Shown here piece by piece: positions 26,701-38,090 of a stretch of DNA of 64,000 nucleotides (position 1 is the first letter of the stretch; the number at the start of each line of letters is the position of its first letter). The notes below the pieces were generated by a model. The model did no database searches and was not told the origin of the DNA. It saw only the letters and a list, made by a program, of their open reading frames with translations. The DNA comes from Gorsachius magnificus (Eukaryota > Chordata > Aves > Pelecaniformes > Ardeidae), in assembly GCA_034008185.1 (NCBI GenBank), contig CM067084.1, forward strand, positions 19,806,885 through 19,870,884, given 5' to 3'. The position numbers and the translations under genes were made by a program.

Positions 26701-28810
26701 TATGCAAAAAGACAAAATTTGACTGATACTCACTTCTGTGTATGCTTTCACACTTCTTCCTCACTTATTTTCATCTTGGAACAAAAAATCATAAGTTTTA
26801 TATCATCGCTCTGGGTAGGTCAAAGTTCAGAACCATGCTATTTTTGCAGATTTTCACACCCTTACACCTGAGGCAAGACGTTTCCTGGGAATTTAGCGCT
26901 AGCTGCGTATTCCTTCTATGCAAAAGCATCCCCTTGCTCTCTCGATATTAGAGCAACAGAGCAGTGCAAAGCAGTCAAAGCCTGAACCAAGAATCAATAA
27001 TACCTGGGGAAGTTGTTCCTCAGTGAAGGGAGTGAGAATAGTGCCTTGATAATGAATTCACAATTTTAATTATGCCTACAGTTGAAGTCTGTATTCTTCC
27101 ATCTTTTTTCTTCCGTATCCGCAGTCATGATCATCAGTAGTGAAGTGAGTTATTTTGTTAGCCTGCACACCAGTCAAATCCATGTGCATAAGTCATGCAT
27201 GCAGCTTTGGTAGTACTGTGTGCCTGTAGCTTTGAGTTTCCAAAATATCACTGATATTTTTCTATCTTACTGAACATAGCCTCAAGGGAAGGTATTTACG
27301 GTTTACTCTCAGTGAAGCCTTCAATTTGTTTGTTTGTTTGCATAAAGGATGCTTTGCTACAGAAATTTAGTACGATTTTTAAAGGTTTAAAGTTGAGAAA
27401 TCATGGAAATAATTATTCTAGTAGAGCACATTAGTGAATAGATATGCCCACAATTGGCTGATAACTTGCATACAAGCCAGTGAAATTGAGACTATATTGA
27501 TTGCATTTTAATTGAGACAAAAGAGAAGGCCTTTGAAGAATGCAGAGTCTAGTATCTTTATATTGATGAATTTACTGGTGCACCTAAATGGAAGAGCAAT
27601 TAACTGTTAAGTTAAACTTACTGAGTTTGAAACTGTTTGGTAGCCAAGGAGAAAATTTTGTATCCATTTCACCAAGTAGAAGTAAATTTCCAAGGTACCC
27701 AAGAACTTCCCACACCAGCAAGCAGGCAAGAGAGGTAACCAAGCCATCCATTGGCTGTTTTCCAGTGACCAGCTACGTTAACTTGACAGCAACTTTGCCA
27801 TATTTTGACCTTCAGAATGGTGCCACATATACCAAAATCAGATTAACTGACTTTTGCCATAATATAAAAACCCAGCTGAAGAGTAAGCCAAGCAAGAGTC
27901 TTTGTAAAGACTTTCCATTGCTGAGCCTCTTAGAAGTGACTCCTGGTCATTGCATTTTCCTTCATAGCATGACTCAGGTTCTACTCACATTACTAGGGTC
28001 CGTGCTTAAAGCCCCTTTCTTCAGAAACTACGTGTGATGATGATAGAATTTATAGATGGGGTATTTCATGTCAAAACATCATCAATGAGATGCCATTGGC
28101 ATAACTTGCAAACTGCAAGCATGCATTGGGTTTGTCAACATGTTAAGATTTCTGACCTTTTGAGATGTACAGCATTAGTGCAGTGGTATGTGAAGCAGAC
28201 TTACTCGGTCCTCCAAATCATCACATGCACAGGATTCTACATACATCTGTTAGCTAAACAGGAGTAAAAGTTATCCTAACTTTAAAAGTCTTAATTAAAG
28301 CTTTTATTAAGCCTCTCAAACTTTCACTGAAGTTTTCAGATACACTGTGACATCAGGCTTCCCAGGTATAAAGGCCAACTTCCAATATATTCTATATTTT
28401 TGTATACAGTAAATAAACATTTAAAGTTCAAAACCCAGAAAAGAAGTGTTTCCTTGTGTCTCTCCTTACTCAGCTGTAAGAGAAGGTATAATTATTTGAA
28501 TGCAAAGTGGACTTTTACTATGGAAACATGAAAGGAGTAAAAGGGAGACAAAGACAAGATGCAATTGGGTGTCTTGCTGTAGAAAAAAGCTCCAAAACAG
28601 AATTATGAAAACAGCTTTCAAAGATGGGCACAACCTGAAAGCATTTTCTTGAAGAAAACAGCCCAGTGATGGCATATTTTGTCTGTAAAAGAAACTACAT
28701 GCCAAGATAAAGATGTTATCAAAGTAGATAGTTAATATAATTGAGAACAGACACTAACAAAAAGTAAAAGCAAAATACTGAAGAATGTGCCATTTATAAG
28801 ATGCACAAAA
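23755..28810. other. Non-coding stretch, nothing recognised
   Basis: The longest frames are 149 codons (27588-28037, +), overlapped by the start of a 77-codon frame at 28034, and 129 codons (25593-25982, +). None shows a domain I know. (TTTG)n occurs at 27325-27340. No interspersed repeat is recognised. Confidence 0.5.
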
Positions 28811-28974
28811 AACATTCATAGAATCACAGAACTGTTTAGGTTGGAAAAAACCTTTAAGATCATCAAGCCCAACTGTTAGCCTAACACTGCCAAGTCCACC
28901 ACAAAGCCATGTCCCTAAGTACTGCATCTACACATCTTTTAAATACATCCAGGGATGGGGACTCAACCACTTCC

Positions 28975-28979
28975 CTGGG
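28975..28979. other. Target site duplication, left copy
   Basis: CTGGG immediately before the LTR. The matching copy is at 29551-29555. Confidence 0.95.
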
Positions 28980-29260
28980 TGTCCTGGTTTCGGCTGGGAT
29001 AGAGTTAATTTTCTTCGTAGTAGCTAGCATATTGCTGTGTTTTGGATTTAGTACTACAAGAATGTTGATAACACACTGATGTCTTTAGTTGTTGCCAAGT
29101 AGTGCTCAGACTACTCAAGGACTTTTTGAGCTTCTCCTGCTCGGCCAGGTGCATAACAAGCTGGGAGGGAGCACAGCTAGGACAGCTGACCCAAACTGAC
29201 CAAAGAGCTATTCCATACCATATAACGTCATGCTCAGGGGGAGTTAGTCAGCTGGTCACA

Positions 29261-29300
29261 GGGAGAGTGATGGCAGCTCGGGGAGAGTGATAGCTGCTCG
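29261..29300 (+). repeat. Two-copy 20-bp tandem repeat in LTR U3
   Basis: GGGAGAGTGATGGCAGCTCG and GGGAGAGTGATAGCTGCTCG are adjacent and differ at two positions. U3 direct repeats often act as enhancer elements; here that is only inference. Confidence 0.8.
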
Positions 29301-29417
29301 GGACGGGCTGGGCATCGGTCAGTGGGTGGTGAGCAATTGCATTGTGCATCACTTGTTTTATACATTCTGTATATTCTCTTACCATTATTATTATTACTAT
29401 TGTTATTCTTCTCTCTT

Positions 29418-29423
29418 ATTAAA
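29418..29423 (+). promoter_or_regulatory. Likely LTR poly(A) signal
   Basis: ATTAAA followed by CTGTCTC. The same ATTAAACTGTCT occurs at the equivalent point of the 33.9 kb LTR (34365-34370). Confidence 0.6.
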
Positions 29424-29550
29424 CTGTCTCTATCTCAACCCACAGGTCTTACTTTTTTTTCTGATTCTCTCTCCCATCCCACTGAAGGAGGGGGGGGAGT
29501 GAGCGAGCGGCTGCATGGTGCTTAGTTGCCAGCTGGGTTAAACCACGACA

Positions 29551-29555
29551 CTGGG
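29551..29555. other. Target site duplication, right copy
   Basis: CTGGG immediately after the LTR end, matching 28975-28979. Confidence 0.95.
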
Positions 29556-30364
29556 CAACCCGTTCCAATGTTTGACCACCCTTTCAGTGAAGAAATTTTT
29601 CCTAATTTCCAATCTAAACCTCCCCTGGTGCAACTTGAGGCCATTTCCTCTTGTCCTATCACTTGTTACTTGGTAGAAGAGACCAACACCCACCTCATTA
29701 CAACCTCCTTTCAGGTAGTAGTAGAGAGCAGTATGGTCTTCCCTGAGCCTCCTTTTCTCCAGGATTTATCATAACCCCAGTTCCCTCAGCCACTCCTCTC
29801 CTCTTGTACTCTAAACCCTTCACCAGCTTTGCTGCCTTTCTTTGGACACTCTCCAGCACCTCAATGTCTTTCTTGTAGTGAGGGGCCCAAAACTGAACAC
29901 AGTATTTGACGTGTAGCCTTACCATTGCAGAGTACAAGGGGACAATCACTTCCCCAGTCCTGCTGTGGACACTATTCCTGATAGAAGCCAGGATGCCATT
30001 GGCCTTCTTGGCCACCTGGGCACACTGCTGGCTTGTATTCAGACAGCTGTTGACCAGGTCCTCTTCCACTGGGAAGCTTTCCAGCCACTCTTCCCCAAGC
30101 CTGTAGCGTTGCATGGGGTTGTGGTGATTGAAGTGCAGGACCCGGCACTTGGCCTTGTTAAACCTCATCCAATTGGCCTCAGCCCATCAATCCAGCCTGT
30201 CCAGATCCCTCTATAGAGCCTCCCTACCCTGAAGCAGATCAGCACTCCTGCCCAACTTGGTGTCTTCTGCAAACTTAATGAGGGTGCACTCAATCTCCTT
30301 GTCCAGATTGTTGATAAACATAAACAGAACTGGCCCTAATTACTGAGTCCTGGGGAACATGGGG

Positions 30365-32765
30365 TTCAAGAGAATGAAAACAAATATTTTTTAAAAATCA
30401 CCAGTGCCTGCTAATTGTCTACTACAGGTTTCACTAAATGGAATTATTTGCATTAATACTGATTATTCCTAAGGACAGTAATTCCTAAAATAAAAGTCAT
30501 TTGTATGTCCCTAATCAAGACTTCTCATCAGTGCAAAAGAAAGGAAACTTCTGATGACTCTCAGAAAGCAGAACATCTCAATAAACAACAATCAGCAATT
30601 AAGAGGTTGACAAAGGAAGAGAGGAAACATCATCAGAAATTACACATCCCCCATCAAGGAATTTCTTTAGAATTACACAACATAAAAATAAAAAGTCTCA
30701 GGTGTAAATACAGCTCTACAGCTAAATAAAGAACACTTCTTTGACAGTTCACTCCCATAGGTGAAGGGACACTAAAAATTCCATGAAATTTACGGAGATA
30801 CTGGTTCTTATTTTAGTGTGAGGTATATCTTAAGAAAACCTGCAACAAAATGTACTTCTTAAGTGCAGTTGGTGTTCTACAGTTTTCCTCAGTATGTTAT
30901 CACACATATAGTGATCAGCATATGCACACTCTGGAATATCGGTATGGCTTTTAACTTTCTTCTGATATAAACCCACCTTTTTATCTGTGTTTTGAAATAC
31001 CTGCACCAAGTCCATTTGTTCCTTCTTCCTAAGGTAATCTCAAGATCCAATGAGCCTGAGGGTCTTTCTGTTCCTTAGACTGATAAAATACAGAGTTTCT
31101 ACACATGAATACAAAGCATTTTTTGCTTTTAGGAAATTCACTGCTATCCTTAAGGACGGAAACAGTCATAAGAAGAAATACCTTATTAAGGAAAAGTAAT
31201 TAATTTCAGGTGCAGACAATAGGTTTACTGCTTCACTTCTTTTTTTTTTTTACAGCCTTCGGTTAAAGATTTTAACTTTTCCAAGCAAGCCTAAGGTAAC
31301 ATGAAATTATAGTTATGTTTCCAGTCAAAGAATTCAGAATGAGAAGAACATTCAATTTCTGTAAGTATCTGCCATTTACTACCATTATATCCACCTTCCT
31401 ATTGCCATCATTTTCTGGTAATATCGTTATTATTCCCATTACAAATTTGCCACTATTTTGTAGGTAGTATGCTAATGTATCAATGCCACAGGAACATAGA
31501 TAGTTAATATGCTGGAAATGTGAGGGGTGATGACCAACCATGCACGCTCCTAAGCTGTATGAAAAGGCATAAGCTGTTCACAAGAGGCTAAGAGCCAGAC
31601 TGAATACCGTACTTCGCAAATAACACAAGCAATTTCTGTTTTAGTCTTGATTCTGCTACATGAGTTTGGACAATCACAGCTTCTACGTATATTGGTTTTA
31701 TTGCTATGTCATGGGGTTTTTGCTGTAGAAAACAGAGAGGATTCCTTAATGATTTGCTGGGTAAGCAACAAAATTCGCTCAGATATAACTGCAGTGCCAA
31801 GCAAGCAATTCACCTGAGGTGTTTACTGTGCTGGACTGTGTCTCCAGATGAGTCACACATGTCCCCAGCCCCTAGTATCAACCATGAGACAGGACTATTC
31901 TGCGCTATAATAATCAGCGGTACAGCTACTTGCCAACACCATCAACTTCCAGGGGCATCAGAAATTTGGATTCCAGAACTGGATCCCATATTCATTAAAC
32001 AAGTCTCTGCTGCAGGTGATATTCTAGCCCCATGATATAGTAAAGCAGCACAGACAATCTCATAAAAAAAAAAAGCAGCTGCTAAATTTTTGCTCTTGTT
32101 AGATTGTCTGCTATTTGACTGCCTTTTACTTCACTGTTTACAATTTCCAGTGTTTATCAAATATACGTAGTGCACAAATTTCAACCTGTGGAATGCTTGT
32201 AAATGGCTGACTGTAACAACTTTGGTTTAAATAGGTTTGTTCTCATGAACATTCAATCATCTGTTTTTTCGTATCATATTGTTTTCTTTCCCTGCCTGGG
32301 TGACATAACCATTTGAAATGATTCTGCTTTCTTCTACATCCGATGCTATTTTACTCATGAAACTTGGATATGTGCCCAAAATTTCTTGAGTAAATTTTCC
32401 TGAGTAAATATGTGTGCGGGGGGCGACATGACTAATTAAAAAGCCCACATACACAGTCAAGCCCAGATTGTATTGGGAAGGCAATGAAATTGCTCCCTTG
32501 CTGCACACTGGGAAGTGATCTAAAAATGAAAACTGCTGTGCTATTCAATTAATGGAATATGTTACACTCAGATTCAAGACCTTCTCTCATTCAGAAATGA
32601 CTGTGGACTGACTGAGAAAAAGCTCTTTCTCCTGAAATGCACACATAGAAAGTGATTTACTTTGCATTCTCCATTACAAACGTATGGATCCCACTTATAT
32701 CTGCCACAACCTGAGACAATCACAGCAGAAAACAGTGGCAGATGGCTGGTTCAGAGCCCATCACA
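30365..32765. other. Non-coding stretch, nothing recognised
   Basis: Only short frames (60-110 codons), overlapping on both strands, for example 31706-32035 (+). No repeat family recognised. Confidence 0.5.
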
Positions 32766-32769
32766 TTAT

Positions 32770-33850
32770 ATGCAAAGCCCAGGATGCTTTTCCCAATGGG
32801 TCGCTTTACATTTATCTATATTAAATTTTGCCTACCATTTCATTGTTCCCTGGGTCTTGTAAGCTCTGCCTGCCCCTGCCCCCCTTACTACCTTGAATAA
32901 CACAGTATCATCTGCACACTTTGTCACTGTTTGTCTCCAGCCAAGACATTCATCTCTTTCATCTTTCAGCCAACTACTAATCCATGCTACTGTCCCAGTG
33001 ATGATGCCTTAAAAGCCCTTAGAGAGGGTTTGCCTTTTGGAAACTTCAGTACACTGTTGTAGCAGACTCAACCATCCCATCGATATGCTTGATGCTGCCT
33101 TGAAAGGACTCCAAGAAACCTTACAAAGACACAACCTCTGCCACCGGAGCTGTGCTGAACTCCACCACCCTAGAGTCTGTCAAACTTTGGCCTTTACTGG
33201 AGCTTCTGCTGATCTGCCCAGTACAGGAGTCTGAATGGCCAGCCTGCACTTCCTCACATTGCTCCCACCTTTTCTAGATGTTAGAGTTGCCATGCTCCTG
33301 TCTCTGGATACCAGGGCTGTTCCAAAGGGTGAGTACTAGCATCAATAAATCAGCTACTTAACCTTTAAGCTGTGTTTGAGCTTGTATGTGAATATTACCC
33401 AATCTGGATGACTTTTGGGGGTTCCTTACATCTAGTTGTACCACGGCTTCTTCTGCAGTCATTGTATTTTCAAAGAAATCCTATGCCAAGCCCTCTCCTC
33501 CTCTGTTAGAGCATTCCAGGGTGTGAACCTCCCCCGTTTCTTCCACAATGAACAACAATGCATAAAATTCATGTCACTTACCTAAAATGGCCTTATCCTC
33601 TCTGAGTGCTCCTTTTATAATTTAGCTGTCATGGTACAGCCCTCTGGTAGGCTTCCAGATATGCTGGAAAAACTATTTTGTTCTAGTTTTGTCCCTTTGG
33701 CTAGATTTTTCTCACTCCTCTTTTGGCTTGCTAAATAATATTTTATATTTAAGCTGTCAGACTTTATGTTATTTACTTTTTCCTATTTATCTTACTTATA
33801 TTTGTATTTATTTTATTCCTATTTTTCTTATTTCATGGTTGTCAGGCACA
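32770..33850 (-). mobile_element. Ancient CR1-type LINE, decayed RT/upstream ORF2 region
   Basis: A chain of segments in the same order as sauropsid CR1-type elements, read from the element's 3' side: CGCTTTACATTTATCTATAT, then TATCATCTGCACACTTTGTC, CAACTACTAATCCATGC, GGAAACTTCAGTACACTGTT, ATGGCCTTATCCTCTCTGAG, GGTAGGCTTCCAGATATGCT, TTTGGCTAGATTTTTCTCA and CTTTTGGCTTGCTAAATAAT. The RT active site is still legible: codons at 32907-32918 read CADD where the family has FADD, so both aspartates are kept. The rest is full of stops and indels. It differs strongly from the younger CR1 copies here, so it is a much older lineage. The 5' side fades at about 33.85 kb, just before the second solo LTR. 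The recognition rests on memory of related repeats in turtles and crocodilians, so the exact subfamily is not assigned. Confidence 0.8.
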
Positions 33851-33907
33851 ATGATTTAGAGTCCTTGCCAGTCATCTAATGATAATAAATTTAAGGATCT
33901 GTGATAA

Positions 33908-33912
33908 ACCAT
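33908..33912. other. Target site duplication, left copy
   Basis: ACCAT immediately before the LTR; matches 34494-34498. Confidence 0.95.
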
Positions 33913-34493
33913 TGTGCTGGTTTTGGCTGGGATAGAGTTAATTTTCTTTATAGTAGCTAGTACAGGGCTATGATTTGGATTTGTGCTGGAAACCGCATTG
34001 ATAATACAGCAATGCTTTTGTTATTGCTGAGCAGTGCCTACACAGAGTCAAGGCCTTTGCTTCTCACTCCACCCCACCAGCAAGGAGGCGGGGGGTGCAC
34101 AAGAAGTTGGGAGGGGACAGCTGACCCCAACCGACCAAAGGGATATTCCACACTGTATGACATCACGCTCAGCATCTAAAAAGCTGGGGGGAAGAGGAGG
34201 AAGGGAGGGGATGTTTGGAGTGATGGTGTTTGTCTTCCCAAGTACCCATTATGCATGATGGATCCCTGCTTTCCTGGAGATGGCTGCACACCTGCCTGCC
34301 CATGGGAAGTAGTAAATTCATTCCTTGTTTTCCTTTGCTTGCGTGTACGGCTTTTGCTTTATCTATTAAACTGTCTTTAGCTCAACGAGTTTTCTAACTT
34401 TTACTCTTCTGATTCTCTCTTCCATCCCATTGTGGGTGTGGTGAGACAGCAGCTGTGTGGGGCTTAGTTGCAGGCTGGGGTTAAACCACAACA
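33913..34493 (+). mobile_element. Second solo LTR of the same avian ERV group (581 bp)
   Basis: It starts TGTGCTGGTTTTGGCTGGGA and ends GGTTAAACCACAACA (TG...CA), flanked by a perfect 5-bp duplication ACCAT (33908-33912 and 34494-34498). The first 40 bases and the ATTAAACTGTCT poly(A) region match the LTR at 28980, but the middles differ. This copy carries the GATGTTTGGAGTGATGGTGT and CCTGCTTTCCTGGAGATGGC segments absent from the other, so the two are distinct subfamilies. There is no internal proviral sequence. Orientation is plus. As with the other copy, a 5-bp duplication suggests a class III-type integrase. The overlapping 69-74 codon frames are not genes. Confidence 0.95.
34365..34370 (+). 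promoter_or_regulatory. Likely LTR poly(A) signal
   Basis: ATTAAA followed by CTGTCTTTAG, in the same position relative to the 3' end as in the other solo LTR. Confidence 0.6.
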
Positions 34494-34498
34494 ACCAT
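34494..34498. other. Target site duplication, right copy
   Basis: ACCAT immediately after the LTR; matches 33908-33912. Confidence 0.95.
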
Positions 34499-37400
34499 GC
34501 TATATGAAATCACCTTCCTGACCAGTCCTGTAGAATGAGAATTGCGTCCTTTCTCTAGTTACTGTCATCAACTCAGGTAATCACCATAAGGAGCATCCCT
34601 AAGCTTTTTCTTCGTTTCTGCCTACAGAAATATTTCATCTCTCTGTCTAGTCTTTCCTCCTATTTAGTCATAGGAGAAGAACTTGCCACCCTGCAGATTA
34701 TTCTAGGTAGCCTCACAGAGGGGAAGAGGACCTAAGAAAGCTGGGTCTGCAGTTTGTCTACACAATTTCTATGAAGTTATATATACACAGAAGGAAGAAT
34801 TTAAGAATATTTACTTATAATACTTGGAAGACCCTCATTCTACTTATCTTTTTGCTGGCAAAGTCTCCAGAGATGAAGACTCCTTCAGAGCCGCCATAGT
34901 CTTTATACTGTTACATTTGTAGGGCTCACTCTGTTTCCTGATCATTCCTTTAGAAAGCTACAGTAGAACCAACAGAGAAGCAATAAAAATACAGTAAGGA
35001 AAGACAGAGCCTCAAGCCTAGTCAGTCCCAGAGGAATAACTGCATGCAACAACTTTCAAAATAGAAGTCATCAGATTTGGCAAGAAGGTCAACAAAGGAT
35101 AGTTAAATATGGTCTATTCTACTAGGCTTTATTCAATAACATAGTCTTTTGTTACATTAGTATTTTCACTGGACTGGCCCAAAGAGCTTCAGATTATTAC
35201 CTGCACATTTACAAAAAAATGAGCATGCACATCATGGATCCTTGCATTTGCTCCAGGAATATATACAGTACTTAGAAATAAAGCTGTAATACCTACTCAG
35301 GATGGAAATTTGGTTGTGATTGGCAGTTCCTGCATGCTTGGCATGAAGCAAAAAGTGCTTCAAATGTCTTATAAATGTAATTCATGCTTTGATAGTGGAG
35401 GGGTTTTGTGCAAATTATTTTTTAGCACTCTAAGGAAAATGTTTATTACCTTAATTGTGATATAAAAATAAAGATTTTGGAGTATAAATAGTTATACTAC
35501 AAAGAAACATCCATGGAATATAAAGTCCTGACAGTAATCCTCTGATTTTCCTAGATTTGTTTTCTTCTATTGTAATTAAGATCATATCTAAAATCATGTG
35601 TCACAAATAGCCTAGCCAGCTTTTTAAATAATGAGGCAGCTTCAATAGTATTTCTATAAGAAATAAAACCAACTGCTCCTGATTTACTTTGAGAGTTCAT
35701 GTTTTCAAGATTTGATGTGAATTTGTGTTGAGCACTATTTTGAAATGACTTCTAGATTTTTAAGGAAGCAACCTATTCATACATTTTCATCCATCTTACA
35801 AAATTTTAATAAGTATGTAGCTTATTCACTGATTGTTGGACTTGTCTTTAGTGATTCCAGATGAAATAAATATCCACCATCATTAATTAGATTTAATTAG
35901 AGTTTTCAAAGTGACTGGTCACTGTTGTTCTGTGTTATTACATTGACCCAAAAGGATACACTTCTACACCTACTTTGTTCTTCTTGATATGCTAATATGC
36001 TTCAGCATTTCTGTTCTAACCTAGAGTCATGACCTTTATTTTATAATTATTGACCTTTGACGACCTTATCAAGAATATCTACATAACTACATTCTAGAGA
36101 AAGACCTGACTGCTCTGAAATAGGACAGTCACTGCAAAGCAGAAAAAACCACTGGTCAGATACATATTTCTCTTATATAAATATATAAAGGCAAACTTGG
36201 TCCTGCCATTTCTTAACAGAGAGCTCTATAGAATGCAAAGCTAAGCTCCAGGAAAGGAGTTATGCAATACGAAATTGTGTTTATATAGCCCGGCCTTTTT
36301 CAAAGCTAGCTATACATTCAGACAGGCTTTGGCAACATACTTCCTCTTCTCTGTAGTCTATGAAATTTCCTGTATTCCTAAGCCTCTGAGCAGCTTTGTC
36401 AACAACTTCCATTTCCTCCAGTGAACTCCCCAGTCTTGAAAACACCGCACTAAAGCTCTCCAGTGAGTCCTACCCACCCAAATCTGGGTCACTTATGCTC
36501 TGTGACAAGAAGCCATACTGGCATAGATGGTTATGTGTAGATACCTGCTTCCCACCAACACAAGCTTGCAGAAGCATGCCAATTGTTTTGACAAGTTTGC
36601 CAAAGTTTTGTTATATTCAGGATTCACTGATTTTGGCAGCAGTGCAACTCTCAGCAAAGTCAAGACACTTATCTAGACTATCAAGAGAGGTTACAAAGCC
36701 AAAATATGTCTACCAGAGGTATGAAAACCTCTTTTTCTCATGCTTTAAAAATAAGCAATGGAAAACAAGTATATTTTCCTCATACAAAGAAAACATTTTG
36801 TATGAAAAAGAGTAAAAGCACCATTTTCTTTCCAAATGACTGTTTCTAGAAAAGTTCCAGGGCTACATCTGAGGCATATTTGGAAATGCAGTAGCTGTAT
36901 GTTTATGTGGTCAATCCATGAAAGGTTCAATATTCTGTCAGCTTTAGCATTGCGTATAATAGCAACTGGCATGATGTCACCACGGTTGGTTCAAACATTA
37001 CTGAAAAGAAAGAGCTGTTCTTATTCATTGGCAAATGCGCCCTTTAATGATAATGCTTTTTATCTCCCAGTTTTGTATAGTATCTTGTGATTTTGTGGTA
37101 ACTATGGCAACTATTCACTTTTGTTCTGAATAAAAGTGTGTTGTAAATCCATGCGACTTCCTGGCATATAAATTAAGACTGCCTGCTGGAACTAGTATGT
37201 CAGAGTTCAGTTTTCCCACTTAGCTTTAAATTGACATGGTCAATGTTGGTGAAGAAAGTGCCCATCTTTGCTGAGAAAAAAAAAAAAAAGGATTTGTCCT
37301 AAGTAGGTAGAAAAGGTCATTCAGTTCAGTGCACAAAACGCAGGTATTGATGACTACTGACCGAGGCTTGAGTCAGTCAGGCTGAGCAAAGAAAATACTG

Positions 37401-37970
37401 GAATTACCTTTTAAAAAGCAATGGTATCAATATCAGCCAAGAGGGAAGAAAGAGAAAATAAAAGAACGGTGAGAGGTGAAACTAAAGCTGAAACTTACCT
37501 GCCTCCTAGAGAGAGCAGCCTCACTCCTAGGTGCGAGAACACGTTTTGGCGGTGCCAGCATAGGCTACAGTGTGCAGAATCCCTGACGCAACACTCCGGA
37601 GCTCCTTGCTGCTGACTGCCCTGCTGCCATTCTCCAGGCCAGTGTAACCTTGTCCCTTACAAAGCATCTGCTACTACCTAATTCCTCCTAAAATAAAGTC
37701 CCCAAACTTTTATTTCTGAATTATGTGATTCTGAAAATGCAATGGATTAAAGCATGCCACCAACATATTTTTCCCTTTATAACTCACTCCTTTTTTGCTT
37801 CCTTAGAAAAGCAGGAGATTTTCATTGAAGTAAGTTAATGCTAAAAGATACAGTTATCCTTCTGTCTGTACCGTGGCAGCTCCCTGCATTTCCAGCATAC
37901 CTGAAATTTCCAATACATCCCCTGTTACTTGGGCCCTGTTCTGGTCTCTCATCAGTATAACACAGAAGTG
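34499..37970. other. Non-coding stretch, nothing recognised
   Basis: The longest frame is 139 codons (36396-36815, +), with no recognised domain. An A14 run lies at 37276-37289. The old CR1 at 33 kb might continue right of the LTR, but I could not follow it. Confidence 0.45.
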
Positions 37971-38090
37971 TAGAAAATTCAGGTTGGAAGGGTTTTCAGG
38001 AGGTCCCCTAGTCCAACCTGCCATTCAGAGTGCAGAGTCGAAACTGATTTCAGACCAGCTTGCTCAATCCAATTTCAGCATAGTTCTTCC
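37971..38090 (-). mobile_element. CR1 3' UTR fragment, decayed
   Basis: TTCAGGTTGGAAGGGTTTTC and GGAGGTCCCCTAGTCCAACC are the diagnostic CR1 3'-end segments, followed by a degraded GCTTGCTCAATCC part. The terminal octamer repeat is eroded (TAGAAAATTC). Only about 120 bp remain and no coding part survives. Orientation is minus, as for the other CR1 copies. Confidence 0.85.

Larger units (their letters stand above)
28980..29550 (+). mobile_element. Solo LTR of an avian endogenous retrovirus (571 bp) inside a CR1
   Basis: Boundaries are exact. The element starts TGTCCTGGTTTCGGC and ends AAACCACGACA, that is TG...CA, and is flanked by a perfect 5-bp duplication CTGGG (28975-28979 and 29551-29555). 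Removing one CTGGG and the LTR restores a continuous CR1. A 5-bp duplication fits class III (ERVL-type) elements, although some class I elements also make 5 bp. Orientation is plus: ATTAAA at 29418-29423 is a likely poly(A) signal, and a TTTTATA at 29356-29362 could be a TATA-like box. There is no internal region, primer-binding site or second LTR, so it arose by LTR-LTR recombination. U3 holds a tandem 20-bp pair (29261-29300). The start and end sequences are shared with the LTR at 33913. Confidence 0.95.
28817..30360 (-). mobile_element. CR1 LINE, 5'-truncated, split by a solo LTR
   Basis: Minus-strand CR1 whose 3' end is at 28817 (CATAGAAT, then CACAGAAC). The 3' UTR runs to 28979, is interrupted by an LTR (28980-29550), and resumes at 29551-29555 with CTGGG followed by CAACCCGTTCCAATG, exactly where an uninterrupted CR1 would continue. 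The RT part (29698-30168 frame and beyond) shows [38 protein letters not shown] and [18 protein letters not shown]. The RT active-site block (codons at 30262-30273) reads FAED where CR1 has FADD, so a catalytic aspartate is replaced. The frame is also broken between 29698 and the 3' UTR. CR1 similarity ends at about 30360 (TACTGAGTCCTGGGGAAC), giving a dead, 5'-truncated copy older than the LTR within it. Confidence 0.95.

Noticed and set aside
28034..28267. Frame starting with an ATGA overlap to the 149-codon frame 27588-28037, resembling translational coupling
   Set aside because: The setting is vertebrate non-coding DNA. Neither frame resembles a known protein, and a 4-base overlap of chance frames is unremarkable.
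29102..29525. Three plus-strand frames of 62-71 codons in the LTR
   Set aside because: They lie within a solo LTR with no internal coding region, and lack any family resemblance.
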